Positions 26,367-34,950 of a stretch of DNA of 64,000 nucleotides are shown here, one piece after another. The position numbers and the translations under genes were made by a program. The stretch comes from Neobacillus niacini (GTDB taxonomy: Bacteria > Bacillota > Bacilli > Bacillales > Cytobacillaceae). Where the stretch lies: contig NZ_JAMBOX010000001.1 of the NCBI RefSeq assembly GCF_023715785.1, positions 496,001 to 560,000 of the forward strand, read 5' to 3'. Below the pieces are notes generated by a model, which saw nothing but the letters and a program-made list of their open reading frames with translations, was not told where the DNA came from and made no database searches. How positions within the stretch are numbered: position 1 is the stretch's first letter; the number at the start of each line of letters is the position of its first letter.

Positions 26367-27923
26367 TTACTCCCAAAAATCCTTAATCGCCTGTATAATG
26401 ATTTCTTGGTCATTTCGTAACATCCCATATAACTCATTCATTTTCTGAAGGATTTCTTCAGTATTCTTCCAATCTTTCACAGGAAGTTGTTTCCTAATAA
26501 TCTGTCCTACATCCGTATCATTAGGATTGAACTCGGTATTTTCCCTAAAAAATTCAACAAACTTTTTCCGTTGCTCTAAATGTACATCTTTAAAGCGGCC
26601 AACTTCAAACTTAAGGGAGATCGAATTATTTTGCCGGTCAAAGATTAGCGGGCACGGGTAATCAGAATACCAATTTTCTAAGGTTAGACCGTTAAAGTTT
26701 TGTATAAGTTGATATTCTTTTGGATAGCAGAAAGCTCCTTTGGCAACATCGTGCCGGTCTTCCCGGTAAGTTAATTCAGGGTGCTGATCAATAAATTGAT
26801 AAAATGTCCTTTTAAAATAATCCACATCTCCATGCTGTTTGATATATTTGGAAATATCCTTATATTTTCGAATTAAGTCATAGAGCTGTTTGTTTTCCAA
26901 ATACTGTAAATTCATTTCTCCTTCCTTGCATGTAACAATATAATTAACTTCCCTGCTATACTCTCGATATAGCTCTTCACACACCTCTTTATGGTCCGAC
27001 TCCTTTACCGTCAACTCTCTTAAATTGCAGAGATAGTCATTGATAAAACTATATACTTTATCACTCATCTGTTCCTTTTTTAGTGGAAGAAGATTGCTCA
27101 ATAACTGATATAAAGATAGATACCTATACTCAAAATAATAGTTTTCAGATGGCTGCTCATCTTTTAAAGTTAGATAAATGGGCAGGATGTCATACCCTGG
27201 ATATTTTTGAACAATCGTATCGTAATATATTTTTAGCTGATTTACCCCTTCTGTTGAGTATATTTTATTTTCAATGAAAACCACCATTTTATGAAGGTGT
27301 GAAACCATCACTAAGTCAATATATTTCTTATTGCTCCCCTGATATGATTCAATAGTATATTCTCTTTCTACTTCTAAATCATGAAAACTATTGAGGAAAA
27401 TACTTGTTTCAGTGACGTTGAACAAGCCTCTCCGTTGTATATTTTTATCCAGATTTAAAACTTCTAACACCATTTTTTTAAAAAGAAAATCCCCCAAATG
27501 ATGGTTTTCTTCAGGACTCAGCAGCCAGCCAAGCACATTGGAATGCCGAATCTCATAATGTTTGACTCCCAAGACCTTAAAAGGGTTAAACTCATTAACC
27601 GAAGCCATAAGCTTTTCTAATCGGTAATTATTAATCACAAACCCCGTAATCATTCTTAAATCATCAATTACCAAATTTATTACCCCACTCTCTACTAATC
27701 TCAAATTTATTCCAAGATCACTTTTTAATATCGTTAAGCACTGCAAGAATTTACCTAACAGCTTCTGGTAGACAGTGCGCCAGGCTTCTCTGGTTTTCCG
27801 TTGCTTCGCAGCGACTAATTCATCCTCTACTATTTCAACTAAAGACTTTTGCTTCCTGAACCCGCCAGTTACCCATTCCCCGCTCCAGCCACAGTCACAT
27901 GGAAATGTCTTTTTTATTAACAT
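26367..27923 (-). CDS. PD-(D/E)XK nuclease-like protein
   Basis: 518 residues. GGGAGAGAG precedes the ATG. A short N-terminal CDCGWSGEW motif could bind metal. The core has EIRHSNVLGWLLSPEE (about 124-139) and then YIDLVMVSHL...VVFIENKI, placing Asp203 and Glu218-x-Lys220 in a PD-(D/E)XK arrangement. This resembles the PDDEXK-superfamily proteins with an H-S-N-x-L-x-W-L-L prefix. The C-terminal half is charged and unknown. It begins three bases after the ADP-ribosylglycohydrolase gene and is the last gene of the operon. Such proteins are often nucleases in defence or repair, which is inference here. Confidence 0.8.
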   Translation of the reverse strand: MLIKKTFPCDCGWSGEWVTGGFRKQKSLVEIVEDELVAAKQRKTREAWRTVYQKLLGKFLQCLTILKSDLGINLRLVESGVINLVIDDLRMITGFVINNYRLEKLMASVNEFNPFKVLGVKHYEIRHSNVLGWLLSPEENHHLGDFLFKKMVLEVLNLDKNIQRRGLFNVTETSIFLNSFHDLEVEREYTIESYQGSNKKYIDLVMVSHLHKMVVFIENKIYSTEGVNQLKIYYDTIVQKYPGYDILPIYLTLKDEQPSENYYFEYRYLSLYQLLSNLLPLKKEQMSDKVYSFINDYLCNLRELTVKESDHKEVCEELYREYSREVNYIVTCKEGEMNLQYLENKQLYDLIRKYKDISKYIKQHGDVDYFKRTFYQFIDQHPELTYREDRHDVAKGAFCYPKEYQLIQNFNGLTLENWYSDYPCPLIFDRQNNSISLKFEVGRFKDVHLEQRKKFVEFFRENTEFNPNDTDVGQIIRKQLPVKDWKNTEEILQKMNELYGMLRNDQEIIIQAIKDFWE

Positions 27924-27926
27924 GGG

Positions 27927-28877
27927 CTACTCTCTCCCTGTCTCTCCCGGCCCATTAAGCGATAACTCATAAAGTCCGTTTGCAAAGTCCTCAATCAGCT
28001 CCAGCTGGACAATTTTTTCTCTCCAGCCTGTTGGAATCGAGGAGATCCCATAATGGGCTCCTGCCAATTGACCGTAAATCGCTCCAGTCGTATCAGAGTC
28101 CTCCCCCAAATTAACGACTTTTAGTAGGCCCTCTTTAAAATCATCCGTCAGATAAAAGGCCCAGAGTGCAGCCTCCAATGAACGTACGACATAACCGCTG
28201 CCAGTAATGACAGGTGGCTGTCGGTGCTTGAAGGACCCTTCTGCCACTTCTTTAATGTTGGGACTTAATGGCCTTCCGGTTTTATTTTCAATCAATTCTC
28301 CAAATGTGCGAGATAAAAGTTCGTCTTTTTCCATTCCATTTGCCGCGCTAGCAATCAACGCACCAAAGTAAAGGCAAGCATCTACCGCTTCCTCTGCTTG
28401 ATGAGTGGTTTTTGAACTTTCCCCCGAATAATAGATGGCTTGCTCCATATTGTCTGACCAAAGCAAAGGAACAGGCGCTAACCGCATGATCGACCCATTG
28501 CCCGCACTATAAGGATCCTCTGAACCGCTGTAGGGCTCCCCTGTCTTCAAAAATCTGGATAATGCATCCCTCGTTGCATTCCCAATATCAAAGCATCGAC
28601 CAATACTGCTCAGATAACCATCCTCATACCAGCGAACATACCGCTGCATTTGGTCCTCCGGATGAAACCCCTTGCCTGCAATTAAGCTATCGGCAAGGCA
28701 TAATGCCATCGAAGTGTCATCCGTCCATTCACCCGGTTTTAAACGAAAGGGGCCGCCGCCATTCATATCAGTTACAGGCGCAAAGGTGCCGGGCGGGCTG
28801 AATTCCACAGCAGCGCCAACACAATCTCCTACAGCCAACCCGACAAGACTTCCTAAAAATCGGTCTCTTTTATTCAT
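27927..28877 (-). CDS. ADP-ribosylglycohydrolase (DraG/ARH family)
   Basis: 316 residues. GGAGGGATC precedes the ATG. The magnesium-binding signature is complete: GSLVGLAVGDCVGAAVEF near the N-terminus, GEWTDDTSMAL at about 48-58, and NLGEDSDTTGAIYGQLAGAHYG near the C-terminus. The family removes ADP-ribose from proteins, DNA or small molecules. It lies 13 bases after the sirtuin gene and 3 bases before the nuclease-like gene. A sirtuin making ADP-ribose conjugates or O-acetyl-ADP-ribose and a hydrolase removing them would fit a reversible NAD-dependent circuit; that link is inference. Confidence 0.93.
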   Translation of the reverse strand: MNKRDRFLGSLVGLAVGDCVGAAVEFSPPGTFAPVTDMNGGGPFRLKPGEWTDDTSMALCLADSLIAGKGFHPEDQMQRYVRWYEDGYLSSIGRCFDIGNATRDALSRFLKTGEPYSGSEDPYSAGNGSIMRLAPVPLLWSDNMEQAIYYSGESSKTTHQAEEAVDACLYFGALIASAANGMEKDELLSRTFGELIENKTGRPLSPNIKEVAEGSFKHRQPPVITGSGYVVRSLEAALWAFYLTDDFKEGLLKVVNLGEDSDTTGAIYGQLAGAHYGISSIPTGWREKIVQLELIEDFANGLYELSLNGPGETGRE

Positions 28878-28890
28878 CTTGATCCCTCCA

Positions 28891-30297
28891 TTAATTGTCC
28901 AGAAATTCTAACTCATCGTCCTTTTCGTCGACTTTAAATTCGTTTTCTACATGCCTGCAAATCCCAGAAATATTTCCTTTCAGCACTAAATCAAAACGCT
29001 CCTCACTACTTACATCAGCGTTCAGGTAAACCAACCTTGAACCTTCCTTTTTGCTTTCCAGCAATTGATTAAATGGGGTCACCTGTAAGGACGTGCCGGC
29101 AACAATGATGAGGTCGGCCTTGCGGATAGCGGAATTCGCTCTGTCCATACTCTTTACGGGGTCGCCAAAAAAGACAACATCCGGTCTGAGAATCCCGCCA
29201 CACTCACATCGCGGAGCCTCCCCTTCTCTTAATACACGGACAAGGGGGTAGGATTTCCCGCATGAAGGACAATAGCACTCGCGGATATTCCCATGAAATT
29301 CGACCACATCGCTACTCCCCGCTTTTTGATGCAAGCCATCCACATTTTGGGTAACGATGGTTACTTCCTTATCCAACTGCTCCAACCACCTGAAAAATCG
29401 GTGCCCCTGATTGGGCTCAATTCCCTCAATCGCCGCTAACAGGCTTTCGTGATTTTTAAAAGGCATGATTGGATTTAAGGTTTCTACTAATAGTTCATAC
29501 ATTCTTGCCCAGAACCGGACCGGATTGGCTTGAAATGCCATTTCATTGAGATCTTCTAATATGGAAGGGTCCTTTTTCCACATTCCGACAGCGGCCGTGC
29601 GGTAATCCGGTATTCCGCTCATCGTACTAATACCGGCACCAGTCAGGACTGTGATTACTTTCGCCTGTTCAATAAATTGTTCGAATTGGCTAACCGAAGA
29701 TTCGTCTATTTCACTATCTATCCGAATCTCTGATACAACATCTCTCGCCAGGCTTCTAACGGCATATGTTAATCCTTTTTTCAATTCGATCTTGGCTTGT
29801 TCCGACAATGGGGCAAAAGGGGTTCCGTCTGGATGGTAGGCTGGGATTTTCCAAAATTGACTGTCTAATGAGGGCAATTCATTGATGGTGTCCAGCAAGC
29901 GGGTTGAAACGCTACCGGATTGACTTTTTGAGGCTATGGCATTCGTCGCTCCATTTTGAAAAATAAGGTTCCAGGCTTCATGGTAGGATACTCCTTTGAT
30001 TCCTTGTGTACGTGCATCTTTAATATAGTATCCGATTCCGCCCAATAGATTTCGGTAGCCTGGTGCGTCGATGACTCCTAAAATCTCATAGGAATTTTCC
30101 GAACTAGAGGCTACCCCAGCCACCCGCTGCCAGCCAGGTGTTGCTTGTTTTTCTTCCATGTATTCACATAAGATAAACTCGCCATATCGATTTTGATGCT
30201 TCATATCGATAATCTTGTATTTTCCTTCAAATCGCGAAACGATATCTCCTTCTCTTTTGTAAAAATCTTCCTTCACCCATAATACTTTTCTTGGCAT
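28891..30297 (-). CDS. Sir2-family NAD-dependent protein with a long novel N-terminal region
   Basis: About 468 residues. ATG at 30297 follows AAGGAGCG. Residues 1 to about 200 match nothing I recognise; they are beta-rich (KVLWVKEDFYKREGDIVSRF) and contain YRNLLGGIGYYIKDA. The Sir2 domain runs from about 210 to 450: VLTGAGISTMSGIPDYR for NAD, VTQNVDGLHQKAG, the catalytic His in VEFHGN, a CPSC and CEC zinc knuckle, and AGTSLQVTP. It should deacylate proteins, transfer ADP-ribose, or hydrolyse NAD as defence Sir2 proteins do. The gene is in a tight four-gene operon with an ADP-ribosylglycohydrolase. Confidence 0.92.
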   Translation of the reverse strand: MPRKVLWVKEDFYKREGDIVSRFEGKYKIIDMKHQNRYGEFILCEYMEEKQATPGWQRVAGVASSSENSYEILGVIDAPGYRNLLGGIGYYIKDARTQGIKGVSYHEAWNLIFQNGATNAIASKSQSGSVSTRLLDTINELPSLDSQFWKIPAYHPDGTPFAPLSEQAKIELKKGLTYAVRSLARDVVSEIRIDSEIDESSVSQFEQFIEQAKVITVLTGAGISTMSGIPDYRTAAVGMWKKDPSILEDLNEMAFQANPVRFWARMYELLVETLNPIMPFKNHESLLAAIEGIEPNQGHRFFRWLEQLDKEVTIVTQNVDGLHQKAGSSDVVEFHGNIRECYCPSCGKSYPLVRVLREGEAPRCECGGILRPDVVFFGDPVKSMDRANSAIRKADLIIVAGTSLQVTPFNQLLESKKEGSRLVYLNADVSSEERFDLVLKGNISGICRHVENEFKVDEKDDELEFLDN

Positions 30298-30342
30298 TTC
30301 ATCACGCTCCTTTAGAAAAATCTTCCCCCTCAAAAAGGGGGA

Positions 30343-30996
30343 TTAGCTTGCTTCTTCTATGTACCAGCCCAATGCTGACTTTTGAAAGTCTGTTAGCGTA
30401 TGACTTAAATTATTGTCCTTCAAATAACGGTCTGTACATGACCTTAATTCATACTGAATGTCTTCAAATCTCCGACCTGATGTTTGAATTCCGACCGATT
30501 GAGCCTTTTGGATCAGCGCAGGAAAGTACGCGATGGTGGTGAACAAATCATTAAATAACATCAGCTCGAATCGGCTGGAATATAACCTTGGTCTAGGACT
30601 AAAACGATTTGGAGATTTGTGCACATAATACTGTAAGCTGTTCCGTTTAATTTGCCTTAATGTATTATCAGTCCGCTCTTTATGCACAAGAGAAAACAAA
30701 TTCCTTAACCGTTTCTGACCTCCCACTGTTCTCACTATACTTGTCAGATTATCCTCAATCCCAGGCAACGGAATCGCCATTGGTGCGGCAAATGCATCTG
30801 GACCCTCACCAAATAAATAGTCGTGGACAAAACCAATGTTGCAATTTTCATCCTCGAGCGGCAGTTCCGCTATTTTTTGTTTTATAGAGTCCATCGTTGC
30901 TACTGCTTTATTTTCCAATTCTATTAATTTAGGTTCCTTTTGTAATTTTTGCGTATAAACCTGATAGGCTTTTTCAATCACTTCATAGTTATACAT
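30343..30996 (-). CDS. Unknown protein, first gene of the sirtuin operon
   Basis: About 217 residues. ATG at 30996 lies six bases after GGAGG; the ATG at 31002 touches that signal. The sequence is helical and charged, without membrane spans. A central HDYLFGEGPDAFAAP block and a basic RQIKRNSLQYYVHKSPNRFS segment stand out. I recognise no family. It begins the operon with the sirtuin (45 bases downstream), ADP-ribosylglycohydrolase and nuclease-like genes, so it probably shares their task, for instance as a substrate, sensor or adaptor. That role is inference. Confidence 0.7.
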   Translation of the reverse strand: MYNYEVIEKAYQVYTQKLQKEPKLIELENKAVATMDSIKQKIAELPLEDENCNIGFVHDYLFGEGPDAFAAPMAIPLPGIEDNLTSIVRTVGGQKRLRNLFSLVHKERTDNTLRQIKRNSLQYYVHKSPNRFSPRPRLYSSRFELMLFNDLFTTIAYFPALIQKAQSVGIQTSGRRFEDIQYELRSCTDRYLKDNNLSHTLTDFQKSALGWYIEEAS

Positions 30997-31157
30997 AATC
31001 ATCCTCCATCTAAAGTCATGTTGTAGGTAATTTTTACTAAATATATTTATATATTACCATAAACTAGCAACCTATTTAGCGAAGTCTTTCCTCATTTTTC
31101 CACATCCTCAACGAAATCCCCCCTTGAAAACTTTATATAAAAATTATACTTACACCC

Positions 31158-31176
31158 AACGACCAAATAGGTCGTT
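31158..31176. promoter_or_regulatory. Perfect palindrome, candidate operator
   Basis: AACGACCAAATAGGTCGTT is a perfect inverted repeat with 7-base arms, placed just after a TTGAAA...TATACT promoter-like pair and about 45 bases before the Cys-rich gene. The GACC-N5-GGTC form resembles TetR-family operators. No TetR gene is adjacent. Confidence 0.6.
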
Positions 31177-31221
31177 CCAATTTTTTAAGATGAACTTAGT
31201 AAAAATAAGGAGGAATGTTTC

Positions 31222-31437
31222 ATGAGTTGTTGGGGGAAAAATCAACGAGTATGCGCAAGCTGCAGATATTGGTGTGGAAGCCGAGAAATCGACTTCAGCG
31301 CCAGTCATTTTCAGGCGTTAGACTCAAAAGGTCTGTGCCAAGGACCTTCTGGCAGTTTTCGTGGAGTAGAAATGGGGGAAGGCTCCTCCTGCCCGGCTTG
31401 GGAGCCATTCCGTGATGATTCAACCACTCGCTATTAA
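31222..31437 (+). CDS. Small Cys-rich protein
   Basis: 71 residues. GGAGG stands well before the ATG. The sequence has five cysteines, four of them within the first 20 residues as C-x7-C-x2-C-x3-C, then single Cys residues in GLCQGPSGS and SSCPAWEPF. It has no signal peptide. The pattern suggests binding of zinc or an iron-sulfur cluster. I think it belongs to a small conserved family of Bacillaceae and proteobacteria, but cannot name it. Its stop overlaps the stop of the WYL regulator gene on the opposite strand. The palindrome upstream suggests tight regulation. Confidence 0.75.
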   Translation: MSCWGKNQRVCASCRYWCGSREIDFSASHFQALDSKGLCQGPSGSFRGVEMGEGSSCPAWEPFRDDSTTRY

Positions 31438-32648
31438 GCAAGTGGTTGACGCTTCGCGTATAGTTCATACATCTTCGCTATCTTCTCGCTCACTCTTTGG
31501 CGCAATTCCTGAGGCGCCAGCACTTCCACATGCTCCGCCTGCTGCAGGATCCAAAACATGATTCCGTCATAGCCATTGACTTCAACCTCGACGTCCACCC
31601 AGCCTTCTCGTGACGGAGATGGCTGATGAACGAGCGGAAAGGCCCGATACAAATATTCCAGGATTCCCTCTGCCACCCTAAGTTTTACAGTTTGAGGGGG
31701 CCCAGAAAACATCTGGAAAGATCGGTTAACTTGCCCCCCCACCTCTATATGCGGTTCCTCCAGCCGGAACCGCTGCGGGGTCACTTCCAAATCCTTGATT
31801 CGGTCAAACCTCCAGGAAACAGGATCACTGTACGGAGCATCCTTTTTCTTTGCCAGCAAATAAAAGAGGCCATTATGAAACGACAAACTGTAAGGAATGA
31901 CTTCCCGGTGTTGTGATGTACCATGTTTTTCATAATGGAACGACAAGATCCGCTTGCGTAGAATCGCGTCATATACTGTTCTTATATAAGTCAGGCTTTC
32001 GTCCGTTGCAATGGGTTTATAATGAAAATGATAGCTGTGAAGAAACCGGCGGACCTGTCTCTGTTCCTCTTTAGATAGGAATGGAAGAAGCTTTTCTTCT
32101 ATTGATTTGACTTCTTCTTTATTCAACCCCCTGGCAGCATATAAAATCAGCATAACGGCCAAAATCTCTGCTTTCGTTAATGCTTCCCCCTCCAACGAGG
32201 AAAGTCGGTACACTTGATCAGCAGCGTCATAATCAACGGTTTGATCACTACTCGCAAAAAAGGTTCGCAGCTTTCTTATATCCCTGCCGATTTGTTCGTC
32301 TCCGATACGAAATTCCCTTGCTGCTTTTGATTTTACAATGTCTTCCCCCTGTAGAAGCCGTTTGTATAAAGAAAGCATCCGATGCTGGGGGTGGATTTTT
32401 CGATTTCTGGCCTCGATAATCTTTTCGGTAAAACCAGGCTCAACATAGGTGGTTTCATAGGTGGTCCATTTATAGCTTTCTAATAGTTTGACAGCACCCT
32501 CCCATTCCATTTCTTCGTCTGATTTTTCCAAGAGCGAGCCATCAATGCGGTCATAAAGCTCAACCCAAAACACATCAGGGTCTGGGACACCTTTTAACAC
32601 AAGTCTTTCATTTTCATTTTGTAATCTAATAACAGAAACAGCCTTCAT
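31434..32648 (-). CDS. WYL-domain transcriptional regulator
   Basis: About 404 residues. GAGGTG precedes the ATG at 32648. An N-terminal extension with ELYDRIDG is followed by an HTH-like segment around HRMLSLYKRLLQGEDIVKS...IGRDIRKLRTFF (about 88-128). A central linker leads to the WYL domain, with RILSFHYEKHGTSQHREVIP and the YLLAKKKDAPYS...WRFDRIKDLEV block (about 230-300), and a WYL C-terminal extension. WYL regulators sense nucleic acids or nucleotides and often control defence or DNA-damage genes. It lies convergent with the Cys-rich gene and upstream of the sirtuin operon, which it might control; that is inference. Confidence 0.88.
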   Translation of the reverse strand: MKAVSVIRLQNENERLVLKGVPDPDVFWVELYDRIDGSLLEKSDEEMEWEGAVKLLESYKWTTYETTYVEPGFTEKIIEARNRKIHPQHRMLSLYKRLLQGEDIVKSKAAREFRIGDEQIGRDIRKLRTFFASSDQTVDYDAADQVYRLSSLEGEALTKAEILAVMLILYAARGLNKEEVKSIEEKLLPFLSKEEQRQVRRFLHSYHFHYKPIATDESLTYIRTVYDAILRKRILSFHYEKHGTSQHREVIPYSLSFHNGLFYLLAKKKDAPYSDPVSWRFDRIKDLEVTPQRFRLEEPHIEVGGQVNRSFQMFSGPPQTVKLRVAEGILEYLYRAFPLVHQPSPSREGWVDVEVEVNGYDGIMFWILQQAEHVEVLAPQELRQRVSEKIAKMYELYAKRQPLA

Positions 32649-32686
32649 CACGTCACCTCATTTATTTTAATCGGAGGAAAAATATA

Positions 32687-32717
32687 CTGATTTCCCTGTT
32701 AATAACAGGGAAATCAG
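32687..32717 (-). terminator. Intrinsic terminator
   Basis: CTGATTTCCCTGTT (32687-32700) pairs perfectly with AACAGGGAAATCAG (32704-32717), with T-rich sequence after it on the minus strand. Confidence 0.85.
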
Positions 32718-32720
32718 ATT

Positions 32721-32957
32721 TTATAATTTTAGAATCTGATTTTTCAATTTCGAATGAAAATCTTGCTTTAAAACGGTTTCTGTATATTTCTGATTAATCT
32801 CCAAAACAATAAATTTTGGATGATCAACACATATAACGGTTGAAGATAAATAACCATATTTTTTAGGATCTAAATAACTTCTTTCAACTAAAAATTTCAA
32901 ACCAACTACAATTTCAAATTTACTTTCATTCTTCTTTTCTTTTAAACAATTAAACAT
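32721..32957 (-). CDS. Small unknown protein
   Basis: About 78 residues. ATG at 32957 follows GAGGAGG; the ATG at 32972 precedes that signal. The product is basic and mixed alpha/beta (KFEIVVGLKFLVERSYLD, then KFIVLEINQKYTETVLKQ), without a signal peptide. I do not recognise it. It has its own terminator and a promoter at 33068-33096 with a hairpin leader, so it is an independent, possibly regulated transcript. Confidence 0.65.
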   Translation of the reverse strand: MFNCLKEKKNESKFEIVVGLKFLVERSYLDPKKYGYLSSTVICVDHPKFIVLEINQKYTETVLKQDFHSKLKNQILKL

Positions 32958-33002
32958 ATTTTTCCTCCTCATATATTTAATTTTTTACATAACAACACAA
33001 AT

Positions 33003-33041
33003 AAGCCCGCCGGACACAGATTTCCTGTGTTCGACGGGCTT
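33003..33041 (-). other. Leader hairpin in front of the 78-residue gene
   Basis: AAGCCCGCCGGACACAG (33003-33019) pairs with CTGTGTTCGACGGGCTT (33025-33041) with two mismatched positions. It lies between the promoter at 33068-33096 and the coding start. Read on the minus strand it is followed by TTATTTGTG, so it could be an attenuator. Confidence 0.55.
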
Positions 33042-33067
33042 AATAACCAAAATGAAATTATAGTTAA

Positions 33068-33096
33068 ATATTACACCGTTTTCCTAATTTTGTAAA
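33068..33096 (-). promoter_or_regulatory. Sigma-A-type promoter for the 78-residue gene
   Basis: On the minus strand TTTACA (33096-33091) and TAATAT (33073-33068) are separated by 17 bases. Confidence 0.55.
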
Positions 33097-33174
33097 GACC
33101 TTTTTCTCGAACCACCTTTTCGGTTGTCCTTATCTTTTATACTACATTTATTAAATAAGTTAGGGGTTGAGCAA

Positions 33175-34137
33175 ATGGAGTATAAGATATTCTGGAAAGC
33201 AATCCAAAAAGGGCACATCGCGCTTGCGCAACAGCTTTTTCCTTATCTTACTTTTAGCCAGGCAGAAAAGGGGACCATTTTCCAAGCTGCCCTTAAGGAC
33301 AGCAACTATTTTTATATATTCTTAATCGACCAACTCACGGAGGAAGAGTTAACTCCATATTTGCACAAAGCCCTTCTGGCATCCCATGAAGAGGCCGTAG
33401 CGCTCCTTTTACAAAAAGGAGCTGACCCCAAAATGCCAACTCAATACGGAGAAGTCCCATTAAGCCTGGCCATCAAACCACAAGGAACCAGCATAAAAAT
33501 ACTGAATGATTTGATTGATTATGGCGCTGACATTTTTCAGGAAAACAGACACAAGGGAACCCCTTTGTTAAAAGCAGCGAGTTTGGGCTTAATTGAAGTT
33601 GTGGACTTTATCGTTCAAAAAGGGGGTGAACTTAATGAAGATGTATTATCCAGGGGAGCAAGCAACAATCATGTCAACGTGGTACAGTACTGCTTGGCGG
33701 GCGGGATTAAGGTGCCGCAAAAAGCCTATTATATGTCATTATTTTATGGTCATGGTGATATGGTCAAGTACCTGACAAAGGTCGATCGGCAGCGCTTTAC
33801 AGCTAATTGCCTCTATAACCCACTTGTGATTGCAGCTAGTAACGGCAGAAGAGAAATACTTGAGCTTTTTCTAAAGAAAAAACTTCCCGAAGAACGGAAT
33901 GAGCGAGTAACCCTATGTTCAACAGCATTAATGGCTGCGGTTGAAGCTGGACACGGACACCTTGTCCAAATGCTACTGGACGCCGGGGCGGACATCAATT
34001 ATATGGATGAGGGAGAATCAATGGTCGATGTGGCACAAGGCGCAGGGCATAAAAATATAGCTTCTTATTTAATTAGACGTGGCGGATGCAACCATAAAGA
34101 GGTATTTCATAAAAATGTACATCAATTTATTCAATAA
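33175..34137 (+). CDS. Ankyrin-repeat protein
   Basis: About 320 residues. ATG at 33175 follows TTAGGGG; the TTG at 33124 is less likely. Ankyrin-type helices recur from about residue 65 on, for example EEAVALLLQKGADPKMPTQY, GTPLLKAASLGLIEVVDFIV and TALMAAVEAGHGHLVQMLLD, ending with GHKNIASYLIRRGG. There is no signal peptide or catalytic domain. Ankyrin proteins act as binding scaffolds. It lies at the edge of the accessory block, followed by repeats. Its partner is unknown. Confidence 0.85.
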   Translation: MEYKIFWKAIQKGHIALAQQLFPYLTFSQAEKGTIFQAALKDSNYFYIFLIDQLTEEELTPYLHKALLASHEEAVALLLQKGADPKMPTQYGEVPLSLAIKPQGTSIKILNDLIDYGADIFQENRHKGTPLLKAASLGLIEVVDFIVQKGGELNEDVLSRGASNNHVNVVQYCLAGGIKVPQKAYYMSLFYGHGDMVKYLTKVDRQRFTANCLYNPLVIAASNGRREILELFLKKKLPEERNERVTLCSTALMAAVEAGHGHLVQMLLDAGADINYMDEGESMVDVAQGAGHKNIASYLIRRGGCNHKEVFHKNVHQFIQ

Positions 34138-34269
34138 TAATAGGAGAAGAAAGCTATTATAACTATAAATCAGACTAAAATGGAGTATCCGGGTTACTCA
34201 ACCTTCGGATCCCCCCATTACTATATTTTTTTCAAAAACAGTGATTTCTCGATGTATTTCAACAATTGG

Positions 34270-34560
34270 TTGCTTATAGGTAACCTAATTAAACGATTGG
34301 ATAACAAGATACCAAGTCCCGCCACCGTTGGCTTTTTTATTTCACTATCACCAAAATACGTGTCGGCCAGACAAACGTTTAAGTATAATGATTTGAAACG
34401 TTGAAATCTAAACGTTTCGTAATCATTTCCGGGGAAAAGTTTGATGAATATCGCCGGATATTGGCGGCTAATTTTGTTTGGTACCAATTCAACCTCTGAA
34501 CTCCGACCATTTCCTCCAATATCTGCATCATTTCCCCCAATCAAACGTTTTAAGTGAATC
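34270..34560. repeat. AAACGTTT-type intergenic repeats (family R1)
   Basis: The gene-free stretch 34138-34950 contains a copy of the first R1 unit at about 34334-34412 (GGCCAGACAAACGTTTAAGT), similar to 4867-4947. Further AAACGTTT or AAACGATT cores lie near 34290, 34414 and 34545. No gene is visible in this stretch. Confidence 0.65.
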
Positions 34561-34794
34561 CTCCAGAATCGTTGTGAATACAACATTTCCGGGCTAACAT
34601 TCTTGTGAAAATCTTGATTAAAACTCCCACATGCAGGAGAGCTGGGAAATTTCAGGGAGGTGCCGCTCATTTATTTTTCTTTTGAACGAGTCATTAGCGC
34701 TAAACGAATGAACCCATTATGCCGTTATTAATGGTATATAAGCTTAATGAAGATAAGCTTCTTTAAGATCTCCCTTTAAAATATAGATATGGAT

Positions 34795-34838
34795 GCCCTC
34801 GAGGATTGTTTTCAGACAGACTTGGGGGCTATTTTTTT
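34795..34838 (+). terminator. Terminator-like hairpin without an assigned transcript
   Basis: GCCCTCGAG (34795-34803) can pair with CTTGGGGGC (34821-34829) using G-U pairs, and a run of seven T follows. The nearest upstream gene on this strand ends 650 bases earlier. A small RNA or the leader of the oxidoreductase gene could end here. Confidence 0.55.
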
Positions 34839-34950
34839 ATTTAATATTTTTGAAAAAGGAACTCCTTGCGGTGACGGACAAAGGAATCAACCAAACCTTT
34901 TGCTGAAAGATTAAAGAAGAGATACAATTCCTATAAAAGGGGGTCCATAT

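Noticed and set aside
27927..30297. Calling the sirtuin/ADP-ribosylglycohydrolase pair a SirTM-macrodomain lipoate-linked system
   Set aside because: There is no macrodomain, GcvH-like or lipoate ligase gene nearby, and the sirtuin keeps the ordinary catalytic His and zinc knuckle.
34221..34670. 149-codon minus-strand frame in the gap before the quinone oxidoreductase gene
   Set aside because: It covers several R1 copies and has no ribosome binding site. It is better explained by the repeats.
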